A stretch of 64,000 bases of DNA. It comes from E44-bin89 sp034409565 (lineage in GTDB: Bacteria > Chloroflexota > Dehalococcoidia > Dehalococcoidales > RBG-16-60-22). Each line of letters opens with the position of its first letter. The stretch's first letter is position 1. A model generated the notes under the pieces. It was not told where the DNA came from. It saw only the letters and a list, made by a program, of their open reading frames with translations, and ran no database searches. Positions 1-8,850 of the stretch are shown here, in pieces. The DNA lies in NCBI GenBank assembly GCA_034409565.1, contig DAOUMS010000007.1, positions 1-64,000 on the forward strand, read 5' to 3'. A program made the position numbers and the translations under genes.

Positions 1-2
1 AA

Positions 3-1202
3 AGGAAGTTTCAAGATATCAGTGAGTTTGGACTCTATCTTCATATCCCTTTCTGCCGGCAAATATGTCCTTACTGCCCATACAACAAGGAGATTTATCA
101 CCCTGAGACGGCAGAAATGTATACCCGCGCTGTTAAAAAGGAAATCGACTTCTACTCTGGTCTTTTTGCTGATAAGCCGGTGACTTCTTTTTACATTGGT
201 GGCGGAACGCCCACCACGATGCTTCATGGCGGTCTGGGCAACATTTTAGAACATATCTTCAAAAATTTTAATATGCAGTGTGATATACACCTGGAGAGTC
301 ATCCTAATGATTTGAGCCCAGATAACCTCAATACCATAAGAGCTCTTAACGTGGAAAATCTAAGTATTGGGGTGGAAGCTCTACAGGACAAATATCTAAA
401 AATCCTTAATAGACCATACAATACCAAGGAAGTGAAAGCGGTAATTGAAAGGGCCGTCAATAAAGGATTCAGATGTTTTAATGTGGACTTCATTTTTGCT
501 TTACCCCATCAGACTTATGGTGAGTTAGAGCAGGCAGGTAACGAGTTAGTTGAGATGGATATTGACCAGGTTGCCGCTTATCCTCTTTTCTACTTTCCTT
601 ACACGAAAATGGGAGAGTCAGCTAAGCAAAGTAACTATAACATACCAAATATCTTTAAGAGAAGGAGGATGCTCCATATCCTGGAGGACATTTTTTATGG
701 TAGAGAATATGAAAGAACGTCTGTTTGGGCGTTCACCAAAAATGAGATTCCAAAATATTGCTCTGTGACAGTGCCACTTTACGTTGGTCTTGGGGCAAGC
801 GGAGGCTCTTACTTGACAGATATTTTCTACCTTAATACCTTTAACGTTGCTGAATACATAAAGAGACTTGAAGATGGCAGAATGCCCATTGCCTTATCAT
901 TAGATATGTCAGAAAGCATGCAGATGGCATGGTGGTTTTACTGGAGAGTCTATGAGGCAAGGTTTAAGAGAAGTGATTTCAGGAAAAGATTTGAAAGGGA
1001 TTTCAATGAAATATATGGAAAGTACATAAAGCTGTTCTCTCTTTTTGGCTTAATAAAGAAGGATGACGGGAACGAGGTAATCCTTTCCGACAAAGGTATT
1101 TTTTGGCTGCATGCACTGGAAGATTTGTTTTCATTAGATTACATTAGCAAACTATGGGGGACTTCAAAGCAGGACCCTTGGCCGGAGAAGGTTGTTTTGT
1201 AA
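3..1202 (+). CDS. HemW/HemN-like radical SAM protein, 5' truncated by window edge
   Basis: Coproporphyrinogen-oxidase-like radical SAM family. The reading frame is open to the window edge, so the true start lies outside. The first ATG inside (117) is too late, because the [4Fe-4S]/SAM motif CX3CX2C (CRQICPYC) is encoded by Cys codons at 54, 66 and 75. A GGGTPT motif typical of HemW/HemN lies further in (YIGGGTPT). The visible part is about 399 residues. Family members are heme chaperones (HemW) or oxygen-independent coproporphyrinogen oxidases, and sequence alone does not separate them here. The gene is visibly more AT-rich than the dnaN side and ends at a bidirectional terminator. Confidence 0.85.
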   Translation, partial: RKFQDISEFGLYLHIPFCRQICPYCPYNKEIYHPETAEMYTRAVKKEIDFYSGLFADKPVTSFYIGGGTPTTMLHGGLGNILEHIFKNFNMQCDIHLESHPNDLSPDNLNTIRALNVENLSIGVEALQDKYLKILNRPYNTKEVKAVIERAVNKGFRCFNVDFIFALPHQTYGELEQAGNELVEMDIDQVAAYPLFYFPYTKMGESAKQSNYNIPNIFKRRRMLHILEDIFYGREYERTSVWAFTKNEIPKYCSVTVPLYVGLGASGGSYLTDIFYLNTFNVAEYIKRLEDGRMPIALSLDMSESMQMAWWFYWRVYEARFKRSDFRKRFERDFNEIYGKYIKLFSLFGLIKKDDGNEVILSDKGIFWLHALEDLFSLDYISKLWGTSKQDPWPEKVVL

Positions 1203-1252
1203 GTTTTACCATAACCTTACTAATCAGATTTGGACTGCCGGGAGTGTGAATT

Positions 1253-1292
1253 AAAAAGGGGGGGGCATTTATGCCCCCCCCCAGTATTTTTT
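1253..1292. terminator. Bidirectional intrinsic terminator between hemW-like gene and dnaN
   Basis: A perfect 11-bp stem (eight G, then CAT, pairing with ATG and eight C; 1258-1268 with 1271-1281) is flanked by A5 on the left and a T6 run on the right. It can therefore terminate both convergent genes. Confidence 0.9.
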
Positions 1293-1305
1293 AATCAACT
1301 GAAAG

Positions 1306-2439
1306 TCACCATTGAACAAACATCGGCATGACGACGTGGAGGTAGTTGTCTGAGCCTACCGGGCGGATGACGCCGGGGCTGGAGGGATTGGTTGTCTCCA
1401 AGGCTACCTGTGTCTCATGGAGAACGCTGAGGACCTCGGTGAGATATTTGCCGTTGAAAGCAATCTTGGACTCCTCGCCCTCAACTGTAGCGTCAATTTC
1501 GCCAACGTCATCACCTATCTCTTCGGAGCGCGCGGAAACGGTCAGTTTGCCCGGCGCCTTGGCGGCACCCGGCGTGACGACGAGGCGTACAATGCCGCTG
1601 CCATCGCGGGCAAAGATTGAAGCTGTCTTGGTGGCTCTCAGAAATTCGTCAACGCTGACTATCATGCGCGTATTGTAGTTCTGCGGGATGAGCTGCGTGT
1701 AGTTGGGGAAAGTTCCCTGGACGAGTTGAGAGACCAGTTCAATATCTTTCAGGCGGAACAGTGCCTGGCTCTTGTTGGGGTTTACCGTCATTGCCACCGC
1801 TTCCTCCTGGTCAGCCATCAGGCGGTTCAGTTCCGCAAGGCTGCGGGCCGGTATAATGACCTCAGTCGGCTTTTCCACGGGAGTAGCCAGCGGCAGGCGG
1901 AAGACGGCCAGCCGGAAACCATCCGCGGCGGCTAGGGTTAGTATATCATCTTTGAATTGAGCATCAACGCCGGTGAGTACCGGCCGTGACTCCTCGGTGG
2001 CGGCGGCAAAGGCAACCTGGTTGATGCCCTGCTGGAAAGTGTCCACCTCTGCCTTGGTGCTGATGCCCTCTTCAACCTTGGGTATGGGTGGAAAGTCCTT
2101 GGCATCAACGCCGCTGATGCGTGCCTCGAAGCGGGCGCATTTCAGTTCCAGGGTTTTGGTACGGGGCGAGAGGCTGATGTCTATCTTATCGTTGGGCAGA
2201 GAACTGATAAACTCGGTCAGCAGCCGGGCGGGGACGGTGATGGTGCCTTCTTCTTCTATTTTGGCACCAATCCAGCAGGTAATGGCCATTTCCAGGTTGG
2301 TGGCGGCGAGCTTGAGGCGGGACTGGTCGGTAGCGAGAAGTATATTGTTGGTAATGGGCAGGGTGGTTCGGGCGGCAACCGCTCTCCCCACCACGTTGAG
2401 ACCACGGTTAAGATTTTCCTGCAGGCATGATAGCTTCAT
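1306..2439 (-). CDS. dnaN: DNA polymerase III beta sliding clamp
   Basis: Processivity clamp of the replicative polymerase, about 377 residues, the usual length for three clamp folds. It opens with MKLSCLQENL and has family blocks such as TTLPITNNIL and the C-terminal HVVMPM. The ATG at 2439 is preferred: the in-frame TTG at 2454 overlaps the GGGGG ribosome binding site that lies 8 nt before the ATG. It is the last gene of a minus-strand run behind moaC (45-bp gap) and is not next to dnaA here. The C-terminal residues FVQW replace the more usual RI/RL ending. Confidence 0.95.
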   Translation of the reverse strand: MKLSCLQENLNRGLNVVGRAVAARTTLPITNNILLATDQSRLKLAATNLEMAITCWIGAKIEEEGTITVPARLLTEFISSLPNDKIDISLSPRTKTLELKCARFEARISGVDAKDFPPIPKVEEGISTKAEVDTFQQGINQVAFAAATEESRPVLTGVDAQFKDDILTLAAADGFRLAVFRLPLATPVEKPTEVIIPARSLAELNRLMADQEEAVAMTVNPNKSQALFRLKDIELVSQLVQGTFPNYTQLIPQNYNTRMIVSVDEFLRATKTASIFARDGSGIVRLVVTPGAAKAPGKLTVSARSEEIGDDVGEIDATVEGEESKIAFNGKYLTEVLSVLHETQVALETTNPSSPGVIRPVGSDNYLHVVMPMFVQW

Positions 2440-2484
2440 GGTTTTTACCCCCAATTAATTCTGTGGTGCCATAGTATATAACAA

Positions 2485-2970
2485 TTATCGGTTATCTTCA
2501 AGGGTCATGGTGCCGCTTTTACCGCCGCTTTTTTTAACCAGGCGGATATTCTCAATCCTCATGCCCCGGTCAACCGCCTTGCACATATCGTAGATGGTGA
2601 GGGCGGTGACCGCGGTGGCGGTGAGGGCTTCCATCTCGACGCCGGTCTTACCGGTGCTCTCCACGGCGGCGGTGATTTCCACCGTACTTTCCTTGTCGTC
2701 AATGTTGAATTCAATCCTGACGTTGCTGATAAGTATGGGGTGGCAGAGCGGTATCAGGTTTGGGGTTTGCTTGGAGGCCATTATCCCGGCAAGCTGGGCG
2801 GCGGAAAGCACGTCCCCTTTGGCCGTCTGCCCTTTTTTGATTAGCTCAAGGGTGGCTGACTGCATCCTGACCAGACCTCTGGCCACCGCCTGGCGGTGAG
2901 TATCCGGCTTTTCGGTAATATCAACCATCTTTGGGCGACCCGATTCGTCCATATGGGTTAATTTTTTCAT
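2485..2970 (-). CDS. moaC: Cyclic pyranopterin monophosphate synthase
   Basis: Second enzyme of molybdenum/tungsten cofactor synthesis. It converts the MoaA product to cyclic pyranopterin monophosphate. At 161 residues it is the normal length. It has LCHP at 75-78, and Lys51, Asp128 and Lys131 coincide with the catalytic residues known in E. coli MoaC. It starts 2 bp after moaA, and its ribosome binding site (GGGAGGT) lies inside the end of moaA, so the two are translationally coupled. The cofactor would serve the AOR-type enzyme in this window and other Mo/W enzymes. Confidence 0.95.
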   Translation of the reverse strand: MKKLTHMDESGRPKMVDITEKPDTHRQAVARGLVRMQSATLELIKKGQTAKGDVLSAAQLAGIMASKQTPNLIPLCHPILISNVRIEFNIDDKESTVEITAAVESTGKTGVEMEALTATAVTALTIYDMCKAVDRGMRIENIRLVKKSGGKSGTMTLEDNR

Positions 2971-2972
2971 AA

Positions 2973-3950
2973 TTAACCTCCCACCTGGGAGAAGGGGCGG
3001 TCCTGTGGCACGAAGCCCCGGGCAAGGTCGTGCTGCCGCGGCTTGCTCTCCACCGCCTTTTTTATCAATTTTTTCAGCCCTGTGGCCGATATCCCCTGGC
3101 GCAGCGGCTGGCGCAGGTCAAATTCCTGCTCGCTCAGCAGGCAGGGGCGGAGCTTGCCGTCGGCGGTAAGGCGGAGGCGGTTGCACTGAAAGCAGAAGTG
3201 CTCGCTAATGGGCGTGATGAAGCCAACCGTACCTTTCGCCTGTGGCAGGCGGTAGTATTTCGCCGGGCCATTGCCCTTGAACGTGCAGGGCTCCAGCTCG
3301 CCGAGCACTGCCAGACGCTGGCGCATCTCGTTGACCGAAACGAAATACGATTCGGTCGCTTCCCGGTGAAAAGGCATGTGCTCGATGAAGCGGACGTGCC
3401 ATCCTTCCTTGACCGTTTTACGGGCGAAATCGAGCAGTTCATCATCGTTTATCCCGGCCATCACCACCATGTTGATTTTGATGGGGTTAAGCCCGGCGGC
3501 ATCGGCCGCTTTGATGCCTGCCAGCACGTCGGCAAGGTTCCCGCCGCGGGTGATGAGCTTGAACTTGTCCGGTTTGAGTGTATCCAGGCTGATGTTCACC
3601 CGGCGCAGTCCGGCTGCCTTCAGTTCGTCGGCGTATTGAGACAGCAGGGTACCGTTGGTGGTGAGGGCAATGTCATCTATGGCAGCTATCTGTGCCAGCA
3701 TCTGAATCAGTCTGGAGAGGCCGATGCGTACCAGCGGCTCCCCGCCGGTAATCCTGACCTTCTTGATACCGAGTTCAGCCGCGGCGGTGGCCACCCGGCA
3801 GATTTCCTCATAGCTCAGGATGTCTTCATGCTGGAGCAGGTTTACGCCCTCGGCGGGCATGCAGTAGATACAGCGCAGGTTGCACCGGTCGGTGACCGAG
3901 ATGCGCAGATAGTTGATGGGGCGCTGAAATGAGTCTGAAATTCCGGTCAT
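2973..3950 (-). CDS. moaA: GTP 3',8-cyclase
   Basis: Radical SAM enzyme that starts molybdopterin synthesis from GTP. The N-terminal cluster motif CNLRCIYC has Cys23, Cys27 and Cys30. The C-terminal cluster motif FCFQCNRLRL...RPCL is present, and the protein ends in the conserved Gly-Gly tail (FSQVGG) that is important for catalysis in the family. 325 residues. It is directly followed by moaC. Confidence 0.95.
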   Translation of the reverse strand: MTGISDSFQRPINYLRISVTDRCNLRCIYCMPAEGVNLLQHEDILSYEEICRVATAAAELGIKKVRITGGEPLVRIGLSRLIQMLAQIAAIDDIALTTNGTLLSQYADELKAAGLRRVNISLDTLKPDKFKLITRGGNLADVLAGIKAADAAGLNPIKINMVVMAGINDDELLDFARKTVKEGWHVRFIEHMPFHREATESYFVSVNEMRQRLAVLGELEPCTFKGNGPAKYYRLPQAKGTVGFITPISEHFCFQCNRLRLTADGKLRPCLLSEQEFDLRQPLRQGISATGLKKLIKKAVESKPRQHDLARGFVPQDRPFSQVGG

Positions 3951-3985
3951 ATAAGGCTATGTCTCCCGTAAAGATGAGGCTTCTA

Positions 3986-4585
3986 TTAAGATACCATATT
4001 TCGCAGGACCTCTGCCGCCTTTCTGGCGGCTTGGCCGCGGTGGCTGATTTTGTTCTTCTGCTCGAGGGTAAGTTCGGCCATGGTTTTATCCAGCTCCGGT
4101 AAATAGAAAATCGGGTCGTAACCGAAACCGCGCTCGCCACGGGGTTCAAACGTAATCAAGCCGGGGCAGTCACCGGAGCATAGCTCCACTTTCCCCCCGG
4201 GCATAGCCAGGGCAATAACGCATCGAAACCGGGCTGTCCGGTTCTCCCGGGACACGCCGTCAAGCCTTTGCAAAAGGTATTCAATGAGTTCTTTATCGGT
4301 GGCGTTTTCACCGGCATAGCGGGCGGAAAGCCTCCCCGGTTCCCCACCTAGGGCGTCCACTTCCAGCCCGGAATCATCAGCCAGAGTGAGCAGCCGGCTT
4401 TTTTCCGCGATGGTCTTCGCCTTTAAACGGGCGTTCTCCTCCAGGCTTTCGCCCACTTCCTCAACCGCCACCGAGATACCCTGCTCGGCCATGGTCACCA
4501 GTTCATGGTCGAGGTCGGTAAGCAGGCTCCGGTATTCCCGCACTTTGGCCTGATTGTTAGTTCCGAGGAGAAGCTTGGAACGCAA
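3986..4585 (-). CDS. rdgB: XTP/dITP pyrophosphatase (RdgB/HAM1)
   Basis: House-cleaning hydrolase of non-canonical purine triphosphates. Motifs: LLLGTNNQAKVREY at the N-terminus, LADDSGLEVDALGG, SARYAG, FGYDPIF and the C-terminal SHRGQA(A)RK. No ATG is available. The TTG at 4585 has a GGAG six bases upstream and gives the family-like start MRSKLLLGTNN; a TTG at 4597 overlaps that ribosome binding site. About 199 residues. It is part of the cobO-to-dnaN run. Confidence 0.93.
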   Translation of the reverse strand: MRSKLLLGTNNQAKVREYRSLLTDLDHELVTMAEQGISVAVEEVGESLEENARLKAKTIAEKSRLLTLADDSGLEVDALGGEPGRLSARYAGENATDKELIEYLLQRLDGVSRENRTARFRCVIALAMPGGKVELCSGDCPGLITFEPRGERGFGYDPIFYLPELDKTMAELTLEQKNKISHRGQAARKAAEVLRNMVS

Positions 4586-4611
4586 GAATAACTCCAATCA
4601 AATCCGGGCCG

Positions 4612-4887
4612 CTATCCGATGAGGTCAGCAACGGACATGGCAGACATGGTCATCGTTTGCAGGGTACCCCTTGAGCCGAGTTCAATGGCCACTCTGGATA
4701 CGGCTTTGTTGTCCGGCGCCTCCAGGATATTGATGAAATCGTACGGCCCGAGGAGGGCGTATTGCGCCAGTATCTTGACCCCCATGGCTTCAACTTCCTT
4801 GTTCACTTCCTGGAGTCGTTTTGGGTTCGATTTGAGCGTCTTCCTTCCCTCATCGGTTAATGAGGTCAGCATCACATAAATGGCCAT
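4612..4887 (-). CDS. GYD domain protein
   Basis: Small (91 residues) GYD-superfamily protein, MAIYVMLTSLT..., with the block YALLGPYDFINILEAPD. The molecular function of the family is unknown; it has a ferredoxin-like dimeric fold related to Lrp/AsnC-type sensor domains. The ATG at 4887 is chosen because GGGGTGGG lies just before it. A paralog with the same layout is at 39440. It sits between fbp and rdgB on the same strand. Confidence 0.85.
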   Translation of the reverse strand: MAIYVMLTSLTDEGRKTLKSNPKRLQEVNKEVEAMGVKILAQYALLGPYDFINILEAPDNKAVSRVAIELGSRGTLQTMTMSAMSVADLIG

Positions 4888-4939
4888 ATTCCCACCCCCA
4901 TGCACAGTATATTATTATATCTTATCGCTGTAGAGTAAC

Positions 4940-6037
4940 TCAGTCAAGGGCGATGAAGCGTTTGGCCATTTTTTTGGCTACCTGCGGCATGGTGGTGTAT
5001 TCCATCTCCTCCAGAGGCAGGCGGTGCGGCTCAAAAGGCCCATGGCGGCGCATCATGTCGGCCATCTCGTTTGCCTGATGGCGGGCCAGTTCGAAGGAGA
5101 CATCGGCAAACATGTCCCGCGGCCCAATCAGTTTGCCTTCGGCGAGCTGGAAGCCGGCGGCGACCACCCGGGGCGGCCCGTCAAACCGGGCCGGCGTGCT
5201 TTCCGGTAACGATACCGGCATCATCGGCCCCATGTGTGAGCCGCGCATCCAGCCTTCCACCAGGATGGGGGCGGCAAATGGCTCCAGCACCTCGCCCACC
5301 GCCGGGAAAATACCCTGACAGCGGACAATGCAGACCGGGTCGTCCTTGCCGATGTAACGCTGGGCAATCAGGGACAGGCGTTCCGTGGAAGTCACGGCAG
5401 CAATATCATCGGTCTCGCGGGAAAAGACGGCCTTGACCGCGAAGTGTGTTGGCGCGCCGATGAAGACGAGCAGGTCATAGATTTCTTCGGGGGTATTGAG
5501 GGTGATTTTTTTATGCTCCTTGAGGTCGTGCACCTTGAAAGCGAAGCCGGAATGCATGCTGGGGGCGATAACCAGGCCGATGGTGTTGAACGGGTCGGCA
5601 AACATTTTATAAAGTGGCATATTCCAGGCCCCGGCCGATGTCTTGTCGGCCATGAAGATGAGCACCGGCTCCGACTTCCGTTCTTCAAACTCCATCTCGG
5701 CCACCCCCGGCCCCATACCCTTCACATTGCCGGCGAAGGCATCGGAGAGCAGGTCCTGGCCAGCGCCGTAGAGTTTCAGCTTCTTGGCCACTTCCGTCCC
5801 GGCAACGAATGTGTCCCAGGCAAGCCGGTGTATCTTTTCGTTTTCTGTGCCCTGCTGGTGGGTCATGATGAGCTGTATATCGTCGCCGCAGCTGGTGGTA
5901 TGATAGTCAATCAGCAGTCCGTCCTTTTTGGCTCTGGCCAGAAAGTTCTTTGCCTCGTTGATAACGTCAGGGTGTGCTGCCGAATGCCCGACATAGCCAC
6001 CGATGTCAGCCTTGATAACACTAAGCGTGATTTTCAT
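4940..6037 (-). CDS. fbp: Fructose-1,6-bisphosphate aldolase/phosphatase (archaeal type)
   Basis: Bifunctional class V enzyme that condenses triose phosphates and dephosphorylates the fructose bisphosphate, making gluconeogenesis unidirectional. About 365 residues. The N-terminal KADIGGYVGH, GAGQDLLSDAFAGNVKGMGPG and the C-terminal TMPQVAKKMA region match the family. There are two adjacent ATG codons; the second is better spaced from GGAGGG. Established for archaea and deep-branching, mostly thermophilic or anaerobic bacteria. It lies 15 bp downstream of cobO. Confidence 0.92.
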   Translation of the reverse strand: MKITLSVIKADIGGYVGHSAAHPDVINEAKNFLARAKKDGLLIDYHTTSCGDDIQLIMTHQQGTENEKIHRLAWDTFVAGTEVAKKLKLYGAGQDLLSDAFAGNVKGMGPGVAEMEFEERKSEPVLIFMADKTSAGAWNMPLYKMFADPFNTIGLVIAPSMHSGFAFKVHDLKEHKKITLNTPEEIYDLLVFIGAPTHFAVKAVFSRETDDIAAVTSTERLSLIAQRYIGKDDPVCIVRCQGIFPAVGEVLEPFAAPILVEGWMRGSHMGPMMPVSLPESTPARFDGPPRVVAAGFQLAEGKLIGPRDMFADVSFELARHQANEMADMMRRHGPFEPHRLPLEEMEYTTMPQVAKKMAKRFIALD

Positions 6038-6055
6038 CATAACCCTCCTTCCCTC

Positions 6056-6589
6056 TCAGTATTCGATGCCTTTCCTTGCTTTTACTCCTTTATCATACGG
6101 GTGTTTTACCTTCACCATCTCGGTAACGAGGTCGGCGCGCTCAATGACGGCGGCTTCAGCGTAGCGACCGGTCAGAATGAGCTCCAGCTCTGGCGGTTTT
6201 GCCTCGACAAGCTTGACCACATCGTCGAGCGAGATGAGATTGAAGTACACGGCAACGTTTACCTCGTCAAGCACCACCATGTCGTACTTCCCGCTCAGCA
6301 TCGCCTCGCGGGCTGTCTTCAGGGCCAGCTGTGCCTGCTCTATTTCTTCCGGGTTGATGTTATTGCGGTCAACCAGGCATCTGAGGCCAAAGCTGGCCAC
6401 CTCCACGTTGGGCAACTTTGGCAGGGAACTGAACTCGCCGTAGGGGTATTTCCCTTTCATGAAGAAAACAATGAAGACTTTGAAACCGTGACCGGTCGCC
6501 CGTAATATGGAACCTAGTGCCGCCGAAGTCTTGCCTTTGCCATTGCCGGTGAAGACCTGAATCAGACCTTTGTCTTTTTTCCTGACCAT
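6056..6589 (-). CDS. cobO: Cob(I)yrinic acid a,c-diamide adenosyltransferase
   Basis: ATP:corrinoid adenosyltransferase of the CobA/CobO/BtuR type, 177 residues. P-loop GNGKGKTSAA near residue 15, DMVVLDEVNVAV in the middle and the C-terminal HPYDKGVKARKGIEY are diagnostic. It is the first gene of the minus-strand run ending with dnaN, with a good promoter about 70 bp upstream. It implies corrinoid use or salvage. Confidence 0.93.
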   Translation of the reverse strand: MVRKKDKGLIQVFTGNGKGKTSAALGSILRATGHGFKVFIVFFMKGKYPYGEFSSLPKLPNVEVASFGLRCLVDRNNINPEEIEQAQLALKTAREAMLSGKYDMVVLDEVNVAVYFNLISLDDVVKLVEAKPPELELILTGRYAEAAVIERADLVTEMVKVKHPYDKGVKARKGIEY

Positions 6590-6659
6590 AGGCTAACCGT
6601 TACCGGAAACGGAGATAATTTCATCATACGAACCGTCACCTGATGTTTCAGGCGAGGTT

Positions 6660-6688
6660 AGTTTAGCAGCCAGAGTGGGGTTTGTCAA
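6660..6688 (-). promoter_or_regulatory. Sigma70-type promoter of the cobO-fbp-rdgB-moa-dnaN run
   Basis: On the minus strand: TTGACA (6688-6683), 17-nt spacer, TAAACT (6665-6660). The predicted start is about 60 nt before cobO. The rest of the 295-bp gap up to plsY shows nothing else that I can interpret. Confidence 0.7.
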
Positions 6689-6884
6689 TACGCTGTTAAT
6701 GACAAGCAGCCAAAAATAACCCAATAATTGCCACCTGCTATTGTAGAAGCTATATCAGATACATAATTATCTGCGCTTAACGTGTCTATTGTCAAGCCGC
6801 ATGACGAAAGAGCATATTAGTTGAGTGGCAGAGAAGCTGGTTGCCGCCAGAAATACAGCTATCTGGATAATATTTTTTGACCAT

Positions 6885-7454
6885 TCAGGCGTGGCGTGGT
6901 ACCCGTCGCCTTGTCCTGATGAAGTGCGTGAAGCCAATCAGGCCGGGCAGGGCGATGCTGTAGCTTACCAGCAGTGCCGGATTGCCGAACCACCAGCAGA
7001 CCAGTGACAGTGGAATGAACAGGACCGCACAGGCCAGGGTCACGTTCCTTTTTAGCAGCAGGACCAGGATTGCCGGTCCGCCCAGAATCAGCATTGGCTT
7101 GGTGAGGACGACCAGGAAAATGCCGATGGTGGTGCTGACGCCGCGTCCGCCGCGGAAGCCGATGAATACCGGCCAGTTGTGGCCGATTACGGTGGCCACG
7201 CCGGTCACCAGGATGACGGGCATGGGGAGACTGACGGCCTGGGCGATGAGTACGGCGAGGGCGCCTTTGCCGGCATCAACCAGCCCCACGATGATGCCCG
7301 TCTTTGGGCCGAGCTGGCGATAGACGTTGGCGGCGCCCATGTTAAGGTCGCCCACCTGCCGGATGTCAACGTTTTTCACCATGCGGCCGGCGAGGTAGCC
7401 GGTGGGGATGGCACCGAGGAGATAACCCAGCGAGATAATCAGCCAGGGCATCAT
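6885..7454 (-). CDS. plsY: Acyl-phosphate:glycerol-3-phosphate acyltransferase
   Basis: Membrane enzyme that makes lysophosphatidic acid from acyl phosphate. 189 residues with several hydrophobic segments. It carries GYLLGAIPTGYLAGR, GDLNMGAANVYR and GFRGGRGVSTTIG, the conserved PlsY motifs. The ATG follows AGGGGTAA and begins 13 bp past the CCA end of the upstream tRNA-Leu, so the two may be co-transcribed. Confidence 0.93.
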   Translation of the reverse strand: MMPWLIISLGYLLGAIPTGYLAGRMVKNVDIRQVGDLNMGAANVYRQLGPKTGIIVGLVDAGKGALAVLIAQAVSLPMPVILVTGVATVIGHNWPVFIGFRGGRGVSTTIGIFLVVLTKPMLILGGPAILVLLLKRNVTLACAVLFIPLSLVCWWFGNPALLVSYSIALPGLIGFTHFIRTRRRVPRHA

Positions 7455-7467
7455 TTACCCCTGTTGG

Positions 7468-7552
7468 TGGTGCCGGGAGTGGGACTCGAACCCACAAGGA
7501 TTGCTCCAGCGGATTTTAAGTCCGCCGCGTCTGCCAGTTCCGCCACCCCGGC
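7468..7552 (-). tRNA. tRNA-Leu (UAA)
   Basis: Full cloverleaf with a long variable arm on the minus strand. The acceptor GCCGGGG pairs with TCCCGGC (one G-U), the anticodon loop is CTTAAAA (anticodon TAA), the T loop is TTCGAGT and CCA is encoded. The 5' end lies about 50 bp from the IS6-like element. Confidence 0.96.
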
Positions 7553-7613
7553 ACGTACAACGTTATTGTAATGGGTAAGATAAAGGGCGTCAAGGACAAA
7601 AGCCCCGCGGTGC

Positions 7614-7628
7614 TACTCAATCTTGGTT
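7614..7628. repeat. Left terminal inverted repeat of IS6-like element
   Basis: TACTCAATCTTGGTT, exact reverse complement of 9593-9607. Confidence 0.8.
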
Positions 7629-7630
7629 GT

Positions 7631-7888
7631 TTACCCAATAGACTCCCTATCACGAAGTTCTTGGCGTTTGTTCTTTATCTTAGCTTCAATATCATCAAGG
7701 TTTTTCTGTGCTTCCCTAAGCTTTTTACGAGTCTCTGCGGGTATATCATTAACCCGATATTCTGGGCTTTCAGATACGAGGTGTACTGGTGATAGGGCTT
7801 TCATATCCTTAATCAGTTCATCCCGTTGAACTTCCAATTCAGCTAATTCTTTTTTGAGTTGTTTTTCTGACCTCATAATACTGTCCAT
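7631..7888 (-). CDS. Small coiled-coil protein, IS passenger
   Basis: 85 residues, not recognised. Residues about 7-30 and 52-82 are heptad-like, charged helices (KQLKKELAELEVQRDEL; KLREAQKNLDDIEAKIKNKR), suggesting a helical hairpin. It begins 5 bp after the transposase stop and lies inside the inverted repeats, so it probably belongs to the element. It could be an accessory protein of transposition or a cargo protein; nothing in the sequence decides. Confidence 0.6.
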   Translation of the reverse strand: MDSIMRSEKQLKKELAELEVQRDELIKDMKALSPVHLVSESPEYRVNDIPAETRKKLREAQKNLDDIEAKIKNKRQELRDRESIG

Positions 7889-7893
7889 GTATA

Positions 7894-8850
7894 TTACCCC
7901 CTAATCCCTTTTAGTTTTGGCGTAGGCGGTGTTATCCGTGGTGTTTTGGGCGATATTCTGACACTCTTTTTCGGTAGCTTTGCGACCTTGTGTATGGGTA
8001 TCTTCGATGTTATGTGGTATGGCTGTTCTATAACGTCTTTCCAGTTACGGAACGGAAAGCGGATACCCGCCACGCTTGCGGGCGTTCTATCCCTTAACGA
8101 CATATGTGGCCTAAAGTAGTTGTAATGCACCAACCAGCCATCCATAAACAACCTTGCCGAATCTACCGTATGCAATCCTCGCATTACCTTCGTCCTGGAC
8201 TTTATCGTGCCGTGAAAACGCTCAATAAGGTTCGTGTTACGCTCAACGTCAAACGGCCCGCCCTGTTTATGTTTGGTATCACCGCCGAAGGTTAGCTCTA
8301 TGCCGTCCAGATAGGCTTGCAGTTTATCAGTGTAAATCACTCTGGGTATCTTGCCCGTGCGCTCGTACGCCTGTTTCATTAACTGCTGTGCGTCTTTGGT
8401 AGTGCGGGTATAGGACATATGAGAGGCGATTAAGAAGCGTGTCTTGCTGTCTATCAAATCCCAGAACCAGATGTTCTTGCCGTCTATGTCTATCATCGTC
8501 TCATCGGCCACCCATATCGAACCTACGTCTGGCTTATGCTTGTTGGCTTCCATAATCGCTAGTTTGGAAAACCTGTTTATCCAGTTCCACGCCGACACAT
8601 CCGATATATAGTCGCTGTGCTGCTGGATGAGGTTACGGCGTATCTCCATAAGGGAAAGCCCCTCATAGTACATATTGAGAACATCCGCTATTTTAGACGT
8701 GGAATACTGCATCTTAGGGATGGTATCTATGCCAGCAAATTTACGCCTGCAATCTTTGCAGTAGTATCTCTGAATGCCTTTGTATGAGCCGTACTTGATG
8801 ACGTTGGGCGATTGGCAGTATTTACATTGAATTATGTCGCCCGTACTCAT
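7894..8850 (-). CDS. IS6-like DDE transposase
   Basis: 318 residues. An N-terminal zinc finger (Cys9, Cys12, Cys31, Cys34) is followed by an RNase-H-fold catalytic domain with Asp116 (VADETMID), Asp175 (YTDKLQAY) and Glu210 (NLIERFHGTIKSR), the DDE triad of the IS6/IS240-type family. The C-terminal about 40 residues form a Lys/Pro/Ile-rich tail (repeated TP and SP steps), unusual for the family. The start codon overlaps the stop of the upstream gene (ATGA), implying coupled translation. It appears intact. Confidence 0.88.
   Translation of the reverse strand: MSTGDIIQCKYCQSPNVIKYGSYKGIQRYYCKDCRRKFAGIDTIPKMQYSTSKIADVLNMYYEGLSLMEIRRNLIQQHSDYISDVSAWNWINRFSKLAIMEANKHKPDVGSIWVADETMIDIDGKNIWFWDLIDSKTRFLIASHMSYTRTTKDAQQLMKQAYERTGKIPRVIYTDKLQAYLDGIELTFGGDTKHKQGGPFDVERNTNLIERFHGTIKSRTKVMRGLHTVDSARLFMDGWLVHYNYFRPHMSLRDRTPASVAGIRFPFRNWKDVIEQPYHITSKIPIHKVAKLPKKSVRISPKTPRITPPTPKLKGIRG

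Noticed and set aside
3030..3932. 300-codon plus-strand frame opposite moaA
   Set aside because: moaA has both Fe-S motifs and the Gly-Gly tail; the antisense frame is an artefact of GC-rich codon use.
5444..6505. Long plus-strand open frame (353 codons) opposite fbp and cobO
   Set aside because: Shadow of two well-supported minus-strand genes; no family motifs and biased composition from antisense codons.
6590..6884. Cobalamin riboswitch before cobO
   Set aside because: A promoter sits only about 65 nt upstream and no B12-box-like sequence or suitable fold is visible.
7179..7571. Open frame ending in VPGVGLEPTRIAPADFKS
   Set aside because: Translation of tRNA-Leu read antisense.
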